A program made the position numbers and the translations under genes. The notes below the pieces were generated by a model. That model was given only the letters and a program-made list of their open reading frames with translations, searched no databases and had not been told where the DNA came from. DNA of 64,000 nt from an uncultured Lacinutrix sp. (GTDB lineage Bacteria > Bacteroidota > Bacteroidia > Flavobacteriales > Flavobacteriaceae), in assembly GCF_947500325.1 (NCBI RefSeq), contig NZ_CANMRQ010000002.1, positions 482,800-546,799 on the forward strand, in the 5' to 3' direction. How positions within the stretch are numbered: the stretch's first letter is position 1; each line of letters begins with the position of its first letter. Of this stretch, positions 33,211 to 42,281 are shown in pieces.

Positions 33211-34800
33211 ATGGAATTTAAATTTGGAGGTTCAGAAACTAATCAAAGAACCGTATTAGGACATCCGTCAGGATTGTTTGTTTTGTTTTTTACAGAAATG
33301 TGGGAACGCTTTTCATACTATGGAATGCGTGCATTATTAGTACTGTTTTTAGTTTCCACTTTATTAGATGGTGGTTGGGAATGGGATAGAGCTGATGCTT
33401 TAGTGTTGTATGGATGGTATACTGGATTGGTCTATTTAACTCCAATTATAGGCGGTTTTATTGCTGATAAATTTATGGGCTATAGAAAGGCAATTATTTT
33501 GGGAGCATTAATAATGACTCTTGGACACGCCTCTATGGCTTTAGAAGGCATGACTTCTATGTTCTTTTATGCAGGTTTAACATTTTTAATTATTGGTAAT
33601 GGATTGTTTAAGCCAAATATTTCTTCAATGGTTGGACAATTATATAAAACGCAAGGAAAGGAGAAAGATGCTGGATATACCATCTTTTACATGGGAATTA
33701 ATGCAGGTGCTTTTTTAGGGATTCTTTTATGTGGGTATATTGGAGAAAATGTTAGCTGGCATTATGGTTTTGGGCTTGCTGGTATTTTTATGTTTTTTGG
33801 TATGGTACAATTTTATTTTTCGCAAAAAATATTTGGTAAAATTGGTTTAACACCTATAAAAACAGGAGATGTTGATGATGTAATTGAAGATAGTATAGAA
33901 CAACTAGGTGAAGATATTGAAGATGCTGTTGAAGAAGCAGAAAGCTCTAAGGTAGTTAGAGATAGAATGATTGTTATCGGAATTCTTTCATTATTTGTAG
34001 TGTTCTTTTGGTGGGCATTTGAGCAAGCTGGTGGCTCGATGACTATTTTTGCTGAAGATTATACGGATAGATCTTTAGAAGGTGTAGCAGCAACAACATT
34101 CAAAATAATAAACACTATAATAACAATTGTTCCAATGCTAGTTATTACATGGGTTTTAGCTATGTTATTTAGGCAAACCTTTAGTAAGTACTCTTTTGCT
34201 AATATCATCTTAGGATTAAGTTTTGTTATTATTTGGGGTATTGTAATTTGGATGTTAAATAGAGAGTTTCAATCGGATACAACTGAGGTGCCAGCCTCTT
34301 GGTTTTCAGTACTTAATTCTTTATTTATTATTTTATTTGCACCATTGTTTTCTAAAATTTGGGAAAGTAAATACAATCCTTCAGGACCAGTTAAATTTGC
34401 AATTGGATTATTTTTAGTAGGCTTAGGGTTTGCAGCTTTATCTTATGGAGCTGCTGGTATACCCGATGGTGCTAAAACAGCATCTGTTAGTTTAATATTT
34501 TTGGTTATTGCTTATTTCTTGCATACTATGGGAGAACTATGTGTGTCTCCTGTAGGTTTATCTTATGTAAGTAAACTGGCACCTGTAAAATTTGTAAGTT
34601 TGATGTTCGGAATTTGGTTTACAGCTAATTTCTTTGCTAATCTTTTAGGAGGTTTAACAGGAAGTTTTATTGATCCAATATCAGAAGAACATGGATTATC
34701 TACATTCTTTTTAATATTTACTATAATACCTATAGTTGCTGGATTGATTATGTTAATTCTTAATCGTAAGTTATTAAAAATGATGCACGGTATAAAATAA
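33211..34800 (+). CDS. POT/PTR2-family peptide:proton symporter 1
   Basis: A 529-residue transporter with 12-14 membrane helices. It has the PTR2 signature MWERFSYYGMRALLVLF near residue 30 (ExxER for proton coupling), FYMGINAGAFLG near 160 and a charged loop around 225-250. It moves di- and tripeptides into the cell. It is 23 bases after the DPP-IV gene, so the two are probably co-transcribed. A second, related copy follows. Confidence 0.92.
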   Translation: MEFKFGGSETNQRTVLGHPSGLFVLFFTEMWERFSYYGMRALLVLFLVSTLLDGGWEWDRADALVLYGWYTGLVYLTPIIGGFIADKFMGYRKAIILGALIMTLGHASMALEGMTSMFFYAGLTFLIIGNGLFKPNISSMVGQLYKTQGKEKDAGYTIFYMGINAGAFLGILLCGYIGENVSWHYGFGLAGIFMFFGMVQFYFSQKIFGKIGLTPIKTGDVDDVIEDSIEQLGEDIEDAVEEAESSKVVRDRMIVIGILSLFVVFFWWAFEQAGGSMTIFAEDYTDRSLEGVAATTFKIINTIITIVPMLVITWVLAMLFRQTFSKYSFANIILGLSFVIIWGIVIWMLNREFQSDTTEVPASWFSVLNSLFIILFAPLFSKIWESKYNPSGPVKFAIGLFLVGLGFAALSYGAAGIPDGAKTASVSLIFLVIAYFLHTMGELCVSPVGLSYVSKLAPVKFVSLMFGIWFTANFFANLLGGLTGSFIDPISEEHGLSTFFLIFTIIPIVAGLIMLILNRKLLKMMHGIK

Positions 34801-34808
34801 CATTCTAT

Positions 34809-34839
34809 AAACTAAAACTACAAAGCGACATTTTAGTTT
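34809..34839 (+). terminator. Possible hairpin between the two POT genes
   Basis: AAACTAAAA (34809-34817) and TTTTAGTTT (34831-34839) pair over 9 bp with a 13-base loop. AT-only stem, so weak. Confidence 0.4.
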
Positions 34840-34892
34840 TATGTATATAAAGAACATATAGTATATTTTTAATACTAACTAAACTTAATTAT

Positions 34893-36656
34893 ATGAATAC
34901 AGATATCGAAAATCTATTTAAAGACAAAGTCTTAGGTCATCCTGCAGGATTATTTGTCCTGTTTTTTACAGAAATGTGGGAGCGTTTTTCTTATTACGGA
35001 ATGCGTGCTCTATTAGTGTTGTTTTTTACAGCTTCATTGTTAGATGAAGGATGGGGTTGGCCTCGAGAATGGGCATTTGCTATTTTTGGAACTTATACTT
35101 CTTTAGTATACCTGTCTACAATGGTTGGTGGCTATTTTGCAGATAATGTTATTGGCATTAGAAAAGCAGTAGTTATTGGCGCATTGTTGATGACCTTAGG
35201 TCATGCATGTATGGCTGTTGAAACCTCTTTTTTTATATACTTAGGCCTTGGTTTACTAGTAATAGGGAGTGGCTTTTTTAAACCTAATATGACTTCTATT
35301 ATCTCAGAAATGTATGAAGGAAAAGAAGAAAAGAAAGATGGTGCTTATACTATTTTTTACATGGGAGTGAATGCAGGGGCATTTTTAGGAATTTTACTTT
35401 GTGGTTACCTTGGAGAAAAAATAGGATGGTCATGGGGATTTGGAGTTGCAGGTATTTTTATGTTATTTGGATTGTTACAATTTTGGTTTGCCCAAGGTAT
35501 TTTTGGTAAGATTGGAGATGGACCAAAAAATAAAAATGTAGATTTAATAGATGATATTACTGCACCTGAAGTGAAAGATGAGGAAGGACGTAATCCATTT
35601 ACTGGACTACAAAAAGCTTTAATCGGAATATCGTCAATATTAGGTTTAGCTTGGATTTTTAATGATCCAGTCTCAAAAATATCCGAAGGAAAATACAACT
35701 TGTTTCCTTTTGAATTTGCTGGTCTATCAGGATCTACAATTGTTATTTTAGTTGCGCTTGGTATTTTTGTTGCATTACTATTTATGCGTATTCCTAAATA
35801 TACGCCTGTATTAAGAGATCGAATGATAGCTGTTGTGTTTTTTGCTTTTGTTACTATTTTCTTTTGGGCGATTTTTGAACAATCACCAAGTTCACTTACA
35901 GTCTTTGCTAAAGATTATACGCAAAGGACTTTAGAAGGTAGTGCAGGAATGACTTTTAAAATTGTTAATTCATTAATGACAATAATACCACTTGGTATTA
36001 TTACTTGGGTGTTATATTTATTATTCAAGAAGACTTTTGCTAAATATGCTTTATCAAATATATTTTTAGCTATAAGTTTTATAATTGTATGGGGTATTGC
36101 GATATGGATGCTTTATACAGAATTCTTAAAAGATACTACAGAAGTTCCTGCTTCATGGTTTTCAATATTAAATTCTTTATATATTATAACTCTAGCTCCA
36201 TTGTTTTCTAAATGGTGGGAAAGTAAATACAATCCAAATGCTAATATGAAATGGGCAATTGGTATGATTTTATTAGGAATAGGAATGGCATTTGTCGCAA
36301 TTGGTTCTTCTGGAATTGCTCCAGGAGCAAAAACAGCTTCAGTAAGTATGATTTGGTTAATTCTAGTATACCTTTTCCATACTATGGGTGAATTATGTGT
36401 TTCTCCAGTAGCATTATCTTATGTGTCTAAACTGGTGCCTGGACGTATGATTGCTTTTATGTTTGGTATTTGGTATTTAGCTGTGGCTATTGGTATGAAA
36501 CTAGCAGGTGTATTCGCAGAGTCATCTGAAGCTATTGCTAAAGAAAGTGGATTAAGTAGCTTCTTCTGGATATTAACAGCTGTTTCTATAGGTTTAGGAA
36601 TATTATCAGCAGTATTATACCCTGTGATTAAAAAACTAATGCACGGCGTTAAATAA
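34893..36656 (+). CDS. POT/PTR2-family peptide:proton symporter 2, with extra membrane segment
   Basis: A 587-residue paralogue of the preceding gene, with the same MWERFSYYGMRALLVLF signature and FYMGVNAGAFLG. It is longer by about 58 residues, mainly between the two halves (about 235-300), where ALIGISSILGLAWIF and SGSTIVILVALGIFVALLF add two hydrophobic stretches. The copies probably arose by tandem duplication and may differ in substrate. It ends with KKLMHGVK, close to KMMHGIK in copy 1. Confidence 0.9.
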   Translation: MNTDIENLFKDKVLGHPAGLFVLFFTEMWERFSYYGMRALLVLFFTASLLDEGWGWPREWAFAIFGTYTSLVYLSTMVGGYFADNVIGIRKAVVIGALLMTLGHACMAVETSFFIYLGLGLLVIGSGFFKPNMTSIISEMYEGKEEKKDGAYTIFYMGVNAGAFLGILLCGYLGEKIGWSWGFGVAGIFMLFGLLQFWFAQGIFGKIGDGPKNKNVDLIDDITAPEVKDEEGRNPFTGLQKALIGISSILGLAWIFNDPVSKISEGKYNLFPFEFAGLSGSTIVILVALGIFVALLFMRIPKYTPVLRDRMIAVVFFAFVTIFFWAIFEQSPSSLTVFAKDYTQRTLEGSAGMTFKIVNSLMTIIPLGIITWVLYLLFKKTFAKYALSNIFLAISFIIVWGIAIWMLYTEFLKDTTEVPASWFSILNSLYIITLAPLFSKWWESKYNPNANMKWAIGMILLGIGMAFVAIGSSGIAPGAKTASVSMIWLILVYLFHTMGELCVSPVALSYVSKLVPGRMIAFMFGIWYLAVAIGMKLAGVFAESSEAIAKESGLSSFFWILTAVSIGLGILSAVLYPVIKKLMHGVK

Positions 36657-36673
36657 TATAAAATAAACTTTAA

Positions 36674-36699
36674 CAAAACGCCTCTTTTGGGGCGTTTTG
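36674..36699 (+). terminator. Terminator after POT gene 2
   Basis: CAAAACGCC (36674-36682) / GGCGTTTTG (36691-36699), followed by TATTTTTG. The loop contains the -33 element of the next promoter. Confidence 0.75.
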
Positions 36700-36715
36700 T
36701 ATTTTTGTAACTTTG
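36685..36715 (+). promoter_or_regulatory. Promoter of the thioredoxin-fold gene
   Basis: TTTTG (36685-36689), 18 bases, TAACTTTG (36708-36715): a full match to the Bacteroidota promoter consensus, 40 bases before the ATG at 36755. Confidence 0.7.
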
Positions 36716-36754
36716 GAACGCTTATTGCGACTACAATAAAAAAATACAAACAAC

Positions 36755-37309
36755 ATGAAAAAATATATTGTTTTAGCATTATTTACAGTTTTTGCAACTG
36801 TATCTATGTCTGCACAAAAAGGAGAAATAAACTGGGTAACACTTGAAGAAGCTGTTGAGCTTCAAAAGAAAAAACCTAAAAAGATTATCATGGATATGTA
36901 CACAGCTTGGTGCGGACCATGTAAGATGTTAGATCGTAATACATTTCAAAACAAAGACGTTGCTGAGTATGTAAATAAACATTATTATGCAGTAAAATTT
37001 AATGCAGAAGGAAACGAAGCAGTGAATTTTAAAGGAAAAAAATATGGGAACCCAAGATATGATCCTGCTAAAGCGAAAAGAAGAAATTCTTCACATGAGT
37101 TAGCTCGATATTTTAGTATTAGATCATATCCAACCATGGTGTTTTTAGATGAAAAAGCAGATTTTATTGCGCCTATTATAGGATACAAAACACCCCAACA
37201 ATTAGAGCTATATCTTAAAATGTTTAAAAAAGACGAGCATGTAGGTATGGATACTCAAGCAAAATTTAATGACTATTACAAAAAGTTTAAAGCAGAATTT
37301 GGTAGTTAA
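36755..37309 (+). CDS. Secreted thioredoxin-family protein
   Basis: A 184-residue protein with signal peptide (about 1-20, VLALFTVFATVSMSAQ) and a thioredoxin fold with active site WCGPC (Cys53, Cys56) and a cis-Pro segment RSYPTMVFLDE near 130. The sequence MDMYTAWCGPCKMLDRNTF is of the DsbD-gamma / thioredoxin_7 type. It should act in the periplasm in disulfide exchange or reduction. It stands alone behind its own promoter and ends against comEC on the opposite strand. Confidence 0.88.
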   Translation: MKKYIVLALFTVFATVSMSAQKGEINWVTLEEAVELQKKKPKKIIMDMYTAWCGPCKMLDRNTFQNKDVAEYVNKHYYAVKFNAEGNEAVNFKGKKYGNPRYDPAKAKRRNSSHELARYFSIRSYPTMVFLDEKADFIAPIIGYKTPQQLELYLKMFKKDEHVGMDTQAKFNDYYKKFKAEFGS

Positions 37310-37316
37310 AAAACTA

Positions 37317-39338
37317 TTATTTTTTAAATATAAAGGCTCCCTTTTCACCAGTATAGTGAAAAGGGATTTTTTGCTTTTTACAAGTGGCTTTCCAGCGTTT
37401 AATATAAGTTTTGTAGTTGCTGCCATCGGCAATTATAGTTATAGGTTGTAGAGAATCAATCATACGTTTTAGATTTAGTTTTGGAGACTGAGTTAGCAAA
37501 ATATAATCGGGTTTAAATTGTTTTACTTGGTAAGTAGAAAGACTGTCAATAATTAAAAGATGGCTTTTTTTTATTTTAAAAATTGATGGTATATCATTTT
37601 TAGAAATCGTCGAAATAAAGTTTCCAATTTTATAATCGTTTAAATTATAAAACTGCTCTATACTATCTAAACTTGAAAATATTTTTAAATCAGTATTGGT
37701 TTTTTCTCCAATAACAGTATGCATGCTTTTGTGAAAAACAGTTAATTCATGTGTTGAGTTTTTATATTTTACATATAAATACGAACCATAAAAAAGTAAA
37801 AGAGCTACTAAAATTATGCGAAACCATTTAAAATTCTGCTTAATTCCAAATTGAACATAAGCAACAATTATAATGTAAGCCGAAAACACCTGTAAAATAG
37901 TAAAAGATATATCTTTAAATAGAAAACTGTCTTGAGAAGAAATCCATTCCATTAATGTATTCATACTTAAAATAATATAATTAAAAGTAGATACTAAAAA
38001 AGATGGTAACGCATTAAATACAGCTAGTATAATAATTAAAATGCCAATACCTAAAATCAATCCTAAAAACGGTATGACAATAATATTCGCAATAAAAAAT
38101 AACCCTGGAAATTGATGGAAATAAAATAAACTTATAGGTAATACTCCTAATTGAGCAGCTATACCAACGGTAAAATAATCCCAAACTCTAGCAGTTATAT
38201 AATGTTTTGGCTGGATTAATTTAGCTAACCTTGGTTGGATGGCAACAATAGCAATAACGGCTAGATAGCTTAATTGAAAACCAACATCAAATAAAAGAAG
38301 TGGTTTAAATAAGAGTAAAATAAAAATAGAAATAGCTAATGTGTTGTAAATATTTGTAGGCCGGTTTAAATGCATAGCGATTGCAATAATACTAAACATA
38401 GTAACAGCTCTGGTTACTGAAGCAGATAGACCTGCGATAATGGCAAAACCCCATAGAATAGCTACTATCATGATAATAGTTGTCGTTCTGCCATATTTAA
38501 AACGTCTTAAAGGTTTAAAAATAAAATTTAGTAATAATAAAATAAGAGCCACATGTAAACCAGAGATAGCTAAAAGATGAACAGCTCCGGCATTGGTATA
38601 GTGTCCATAGATATCTTTATCTAAATTTTGCCGTTGACCTAAAAGAAGTGCATTAAGAATAGATAAAACATCGGTATCAAAATCATGTTGTTTCAACTTA
38701 ATATTGATCTTTTTTCTAACTGCATCTGCAAAACCATAAATGGTGTGTTTATTTTGGCTTATAGCAAGTAATTGGTTAGGTTTAATATAAAGTTGTTTAT
38801 AGACATATTGTTTGGCTAAATGATTTTTGTAATCAAACTGATATGGATTTATTATTCCTTTTATATCTTGAAAACTTTCAGAGGTAATAAGAATATCATC
38901 CACATTAAAAGCATTAGATAGGCTATCTTTTGTAACGTTTAGTAATGCTTTTCCAGTTACCGAAAGTGAATCGATCTTTAAAATATCAACAATATATTTA
39001 TCATTATAAATCCCAGATTTTAGCGTGCTTTGTATTTTAAAAGTTATTAGTTTGTTATTTGAAATGACATTTGTATAATGATTTTTATTTCGTTTTTCTT
39101 CATGGAGGTTAGTAATTGTAATTCCAATCGAAATCATAGTCGCAAAACTAAAAATGCCAAACCAAACCGTTTTTAAAGATTTAGATTTAGAAATAAAATA
39201 GATAATACTAGTTAAACAGAGTAGAAAGCCTGTCACACATAGAGAAGTAGTATTAGGAATAGCTATATAATAAGCGATTAATATTCCTAAAACTAGGCAA
39301 GCCGTTAGTTTTATTACAGTGAAGTTTAGGAGTTTCAC
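37317..39338 (-). CDS. ComEC/Rec2-family DNA uptake membrane protein
   Basis: A 673-residue polytopic protein of the DNA-uptake family. N-terminal helices, a DUF4131-like soluble part (about 85-200) and the competence domain with LLLGQRQNLDKDIYGHYTNAGAVHLLAISGLHVAL split here as its parts near 225-260 (AGAVHLLAISGLHVALI is the hallmark). The C-terminal lactamase-like domain is short and lacks the HxHxDH zinc motif, as in other Bacteroidota forms. It is the last gene of the surE-lpxB-NlpC/P60-comEC minus-strand group. Confidence 0.88.
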   Translation of the reverse strand: MKLLNFTVIKLTACLVLGILIAYYIAIPNTTSLCVTGFLLCLTSIIYFISKSKSLKTVWFGIFSFATMISIGITITNLHEEKRNKNHYTNVISNNKLITFKIQSTLKSGIYNDKYIVDILKIDSLSVTGKALLNVTKDSLSNAFNVDDILITSESFQDIKGIINPYQFDYKNHLAKQYVYKQLYIKPNQLLAISQNKHTIYGFADAVRKKINIKLKQHDFDTDVLSILNALLLGQRQNLDKDIYGHYTNAGAVHLLAISGLHVALILLLLNFIFKPLRRFKYGRTTTIIMIVAILWGFAIIAGLSASVTRAVTMFSIIAIAMHLNRPTNIYNTLAISIFILLLFKPLLLFDVGFQLSYLAVIAIVAIQPRLAKLIQPKHYITARVWDYFTVGIAAQLGVLPISLFYFHQFPGLFFIANIIVIPFLGLILGIGILIIILAVFNALPSFLVSTFNYIILSMNTLMEWISSQDSFLFKDISFTILQVFSAYIIIVAYVQFGIKQNFKWFRIILVALLLFYGSYLYVKYKNSTHELTVFHKSMHTVIGEKTNTDLKIFSSLDSIEQFYNLNDYKIGNFISTISKNDIPSIFKIKKSHLLIIDSLSTYQVKQFKPDYILLTQSPKLNLKRMIDSLQPITIIADGSNYKTYIKRWKATCKKQKIPFHYTGEKGAFIFKK
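37339..37372 (+). terminator. Terminator of the thioredoxin gene, inside the 3' end of comEC
   Basis: CCCTTTTCAC (37339-37348) / GTGAAAAGGG (37356-37365), then A and T6. It terminates plus-strand transcription but lies within the last codons of the minus-strand comEC gene. Confidence 0.8.
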
Positions 39339-39362
39339 TCCATCAAGGTAAGTAAAATACTA

Positions 39363-39917
39363 CTATAAAACACGTCTAGCTTGCACAAAAGCGAAATACC
39401 AGTATTTTTCTTCTAGTTTAGAGGTTATAACACCTTTACTTGTGCTAGAGTGAATAAATTCAACATTACCAAAAGAAGCTTTAGTTACTATACCAACATG
39501 GTTTACTTTTCGGCTGTTTTTTGCAGTTGCAAAAAATAATAAATCGCCTATTTCTACTTTTTTTAAATCAATCCAATTACCGTGAGTAGCCATAGCACTA
39601 GAAACTCTAGGAATATTAATATCAGCTTCTTTAAATGCAGTATAAACTAAACCAGAGCAATCCATGCCCTTTTTTGTTGTTCCTCCGTATTTGTATCTAG
39701 TCCCTTCGTATTTTTTTGCATTTTTAACAACTGTTGCTACTGTTTTTTTAATTGTAGTAGTTTTTGTAGTAAGCCTTTTTGTAGCTTTCCTTTTTGTAGT
39801 ACTTTTTTTAACAGTCTTAGTGGTGCTCGATTTTTTTGTAACTACTCGTCTGCTTTTTGAGCTACCACAAGAAGTAAGTGTAATTAGTATAAGTAGGATA
39901 AGGACTTTTCTTGGCAT
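39363..39917 (-). CDS. NlpC/P60-family lipoprotein peptidase
   Basis: A 184-residue cell-wall peptidase. Lipoprotein signal with LLILITLTSCGSS (lipid Cys near 17), a Lys/Thr/Arg-rich linker (about 20-60) and a NlpC/P60 domain with GMDCSGLVYTAF (catalytic Cys near 110) and VNHVGIVT (His near 141). It should cut peptide bonds in peptidoglycan stems. The gene is one base after lpxB in the minus-strand group. Confidence 0.9.
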   Translation of the reverse strand: MPRKVLILLILITLTSCGSSKSRRVVTKKSSTTKTVKKSTTKRKATKRLTTKTTTIKKTVATVVKNAKKYEGTRYKYGGTTKKGMDCSGLVYTAFKEADINIPRVSSAMATHGNWIDLKKVEIGDLLFFATAKNSRKVNHVGIVTKASFGNVEFIHSSTSKGVITSKLEEKYWYFAFVQARRVL

Positions 39918-41039
39918 TTAAACTTTAGTATTTATAAAATTATAAATTAATTTAGCTGTGTTTTCACTAGCACCTTTGCCTCCTAAATCCTTTTCTAAAT
40001 CATAATAATTAATAAAAAACTTAGTGCGCTCATAAGTGTCAAGCACTGTGTTTAATTCTTTTTTTAAACGTTTAGTATTAAAGTCACCTTGAATCAATTC
40101 TGCTACAGCTTCTTTGTTTAAAATTAAGTTAACTAAAGAGATATAGTCTAAATTTACTACGCGTTTTCCAATTTGGTACGAGAGCCAACTTCCTTTATAG
40201 CAAACAACTTGAGGAACCTTAAACAAAGCTGTTTCTAGAGTTGCAGTTCCAGAGGTTACTAGAGCAGCAGTAGAAACACTTAATAAATCGTAGGTTTTAT
40301 TAGATAAGAAGTGAACGTTAGTCTTTTTTATAAATTGTTTGTAAAAACTAAAGTCTTGACTCGGCGCTCCAGCTATTACAAATTGATAATTATTATAATC
40401 ATCAACTAAACTTAACATTACCGAAAGCATTTTTGTGATTTCTTGTTTTCTACTTCCTGGAAGTAAAGCAATAATTGGCTTTTCACTTAATCCGTTTTCA
40501 GTTCTAAATTCGTATTCGTCAACTTGTTGTCTATCTGAAATTGCATCAATTAAAGGATGTCCAACAAAATGCACAGGGAATTTATGTTTGTCTTCATAAA
40601 ATGATTTTTCAAAAGGTAAAATCACATACATTTCATCAATATCTTTTTTTATAGCTTTGATACGATTTTCTTTCCAAGCCCATATTTGTGGGGAAATGTA
40701 GTAATGGTTTTTATAACCTTTTTGTCTTGCCCATTTGGCAATACGTAAATTAAAACCTGGGTAATCTATATATATAATTACGTCAGGATTAAATGCTTCT
40801 ATATCTTTTTTACAAAAAGATAAGTTTTTTGTAATTGTTCTTAAGTTCATTATCACTTCAGCAAAACCCATAAAGGCAAGCTCACGATAGTGTTTTACTA
40901 AAGTTCCTCCAACGGCTTCCATAAGATCTCCACCCCAGAATCTAAAATCGGCATTAACGTCTTCATGTAATAATGCTTTCATTAAATTTGAACCATGCAA
41001 ATCGCCTGAGGCTTCACCAGAAATGATATAATATTTCAT
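39918..41039 (-). CDS. lpxB: Lipid-A-disaccharide synthase
   Basis: A 373-residue glycosyltransferase that joins UDP-diacylglucosamine and lipid X to make the lipid A disaccharide at the inner face of the membrane. Family motifs: IISGEASGDLHGSNLM at the N-terminus, FMGFAEV near 58, DYPGFNLRIAKWA near 95, YISPQIWAWKENRIK near 118, ALLPGSRKQEI near 190 and SGTATLETALF near 260. Normal length. Operon with surE upstream and the NlpC/P60 gene downstream. Confidence 0.96.
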   Translation of the reverse strand: MKYYIISGEASGDLHGSNLMKALLHEDVNADFRFWGGDLMEAVGGTLVKHYRELAFMGFAEVIMNLRTITKNLSFCKKDIEAFNPDVIIYIDYPGFNLRIAKWARQKGYKNHYYISPQIWAWKENRIKAIKKDIDEMYVILPFEKSFYEDKHKFPVHFVGHPLIDAISDRQQVDEYEFRTENGLSEKPIIALLPGSRKQEITKMLSVMLSLVDDYNNYQFVIAGAPSQDFSFYKQFIKKTNVHFLSNKTYDLLSVSTAALVTSGTATLETALFKVPQVVCYKGSWLSYQIGKRVVNLDYISLVNLILNKEAVAELIQGDFNTKRLKKELNTVLDTYERTKFFINYYDLEKDLGGKGASENTAKLIYNFINTKV

Positions 41040-41062
41040 TAGTATTTATTAATTCTTTTATT

Positions 41063-41350
41063 TTAAAACTTATTTATAATGAATATAATAGCTATAATAA
41101 CAATAGCTATTAAAACACCTTTGGCATAATCTTCTTTTTTCTTATTTAAAAAATAGTAAAAAACAGGTAGATTTAGTAAAACGCCTATGCTTGCACGCTT
41201 TCCTAAAACACTTGTCGATACAATTTTATTTGCAATTTCACTCATGCTTATATCTAATTTTATGCCAATAAATAAAGTGTAGATAGAAATCCCAATAAAA
41301 GTTGTAATTAAACCAATTACAAAACCAATGATAATTGCTTTTTTATTCAT
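41063..41350 (-). CDS. Small membrane protein between surE and lpxB
   Basis: A 95-residue protein with three hydrophobic helices (about 5-27, 57-68, 77-93) and a short charged loop between. Its start overlaps the surE stop by 8 bases, so it is translationally coupled. I do not recognise the family. Location suggests an envelope function. Confidence 0.65.
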   Translation of the reverse strand: MNKKAIIIGFVIGLITTFIGISIYTLFIGIKLDISMSEIANKIVSTSVLGKRASIGVLLNLPVFYYFLNKKKEDYAKGVLIAIVIIAIIFIINKF

Positions 41351-42119
41351 TAAAATCCCATGTATTTAATTTCTGGATACTGTGATGAGCTGTTAAATCG
41401 AATTGTACAGGTACAACAGAAATGTAACCATTTTCTAATGCCCATTCATCTGTGTCTTCTCCTTTGTCTTGGTTTTCAAATGTGCCAGTAAGCCAATAGT
41501 AATCTTTGCCTTGAGGTGTTTGACGTTTGTCAAATTCTTCTTTCCAATTAGCTTTTGCTTGTCGGCAAATTTTCACGCCTTTAATATCGTGTTTTTCAGA
41601 ATTAGGAATGTTAACGTTTAATACAGTGCCTTCAGTTAATCCATTTTTTAATACATTTTGGGCAATGTTTTTTACATAGTTTTTACAATGCTCAAAATTA
41701 GCATTCCAACTATAATCTAAAAGTGAAAAGCCAATAGCAGGAATACCTTCAATTCCAGCTTCTATAGCTGCACTCATTGTACCAGAATATATAACATTAA
41801 TTGAAGAGTTACTACCGTGGTTAATGCCCGAAACTACTAAATCGGGCTGTCTATTTAGTATTTCGCTTATAGCTATTTTTACACAATCTGCAGGTGTTCC
41901 AGAACAACTAAATGCTTCGTAATTACTTTCTTTTATATTTATTTTTTCAATATGTAAAGTAGAATCTAGAGTTATAGCATGGCCCATGCCACTTTGCGGA
42001 CTGTCTGGCGCAACGACTATAACATCTCCAATACTTTTCATGATGTCTACAAGTGTAATTATTCCTGGTGCAGTAATACCATCATCATTAGTTACCAGTA
42101 TAAGTGGTTTTTTCTTCAT
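41343..42119 (-). CDS. surE: 5'/3'-nucleotidase SurE
   Basis: A 258-residue phosphatase acting on nucleoside monophosphates. Metal-binding motif VTNDDGITAPGI at residues 8-19 and SGINHGSNSSINVIYSGTMSAA near 95-115 (read in two parts: SGINHGSN and YSGTMSAAIE), plus VAPDSPQSGMGHAIT near 36. Start ATG gives the usual N-terminus. First gene of the minus-strand group ending with comEC. Confidence 0.95.
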   Translation of the reverse strand: MKKKPLILVTNDDGITAPGIITLVDIMKSIGDVIVVAPDSPQSGMGHAITLDSTLHIEKINIKESNYEAFSCSGTPADCVKIAISEILNRQPDLVVSGINHGSNSSINVIYSGTMSAAIEAGIEGIPAIGFSLLDYSWNANFEHCKNYVKNIAQNVLKNGLTEGTVLNVNIPNSEKHDIKGVKICRQAKANWKEEFDKRQTPQGKDYYWLTGTFENQDKGEDTDEWALENGYISVVPVQFDLTAHHSIQKLNTWDFNE

Positions 42120-42141
42120 AAAATAGCCTGATTTACACGCT

Positions 42142-42176
42142 AAAATACATAAATTCTTATGGATTTTATGTATTTT
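42142..42176. promoter_or_regulatory. 12-bp inverted repeat in the divergent surE / protease region
   Basis: AAAATACATAAA (42142-42153) and TTTATGTATTTT (42165-42176) are exact inverted copies separated by 11 bases. A regulator site or a cruciform is possible. Confidence 0.4.
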
Positions 42177-42212
42177 AATGGTTTAACAAAAAATTAGGTC
42201 ATCATTAAATTG

Positions 42213-42229
42213 TTGGCACGGTTTTTTCT
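42213..42229 (+). promoter_or_regulatory. Sigma-54-like promoter before the tail-specific protease
   Basis: TTGGCACG (42213-42220) matches the -24 half exactly, but the -12 half reads TTTCT in place of TTGCW, with GG to TC spacing of 10 bases. Confidence 0.35.
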
Positions 42230-42281
42230 GTTATTTTAGTGGAAATTATGCCTTAACCTATAAATTTTAGACAGACAGCTT

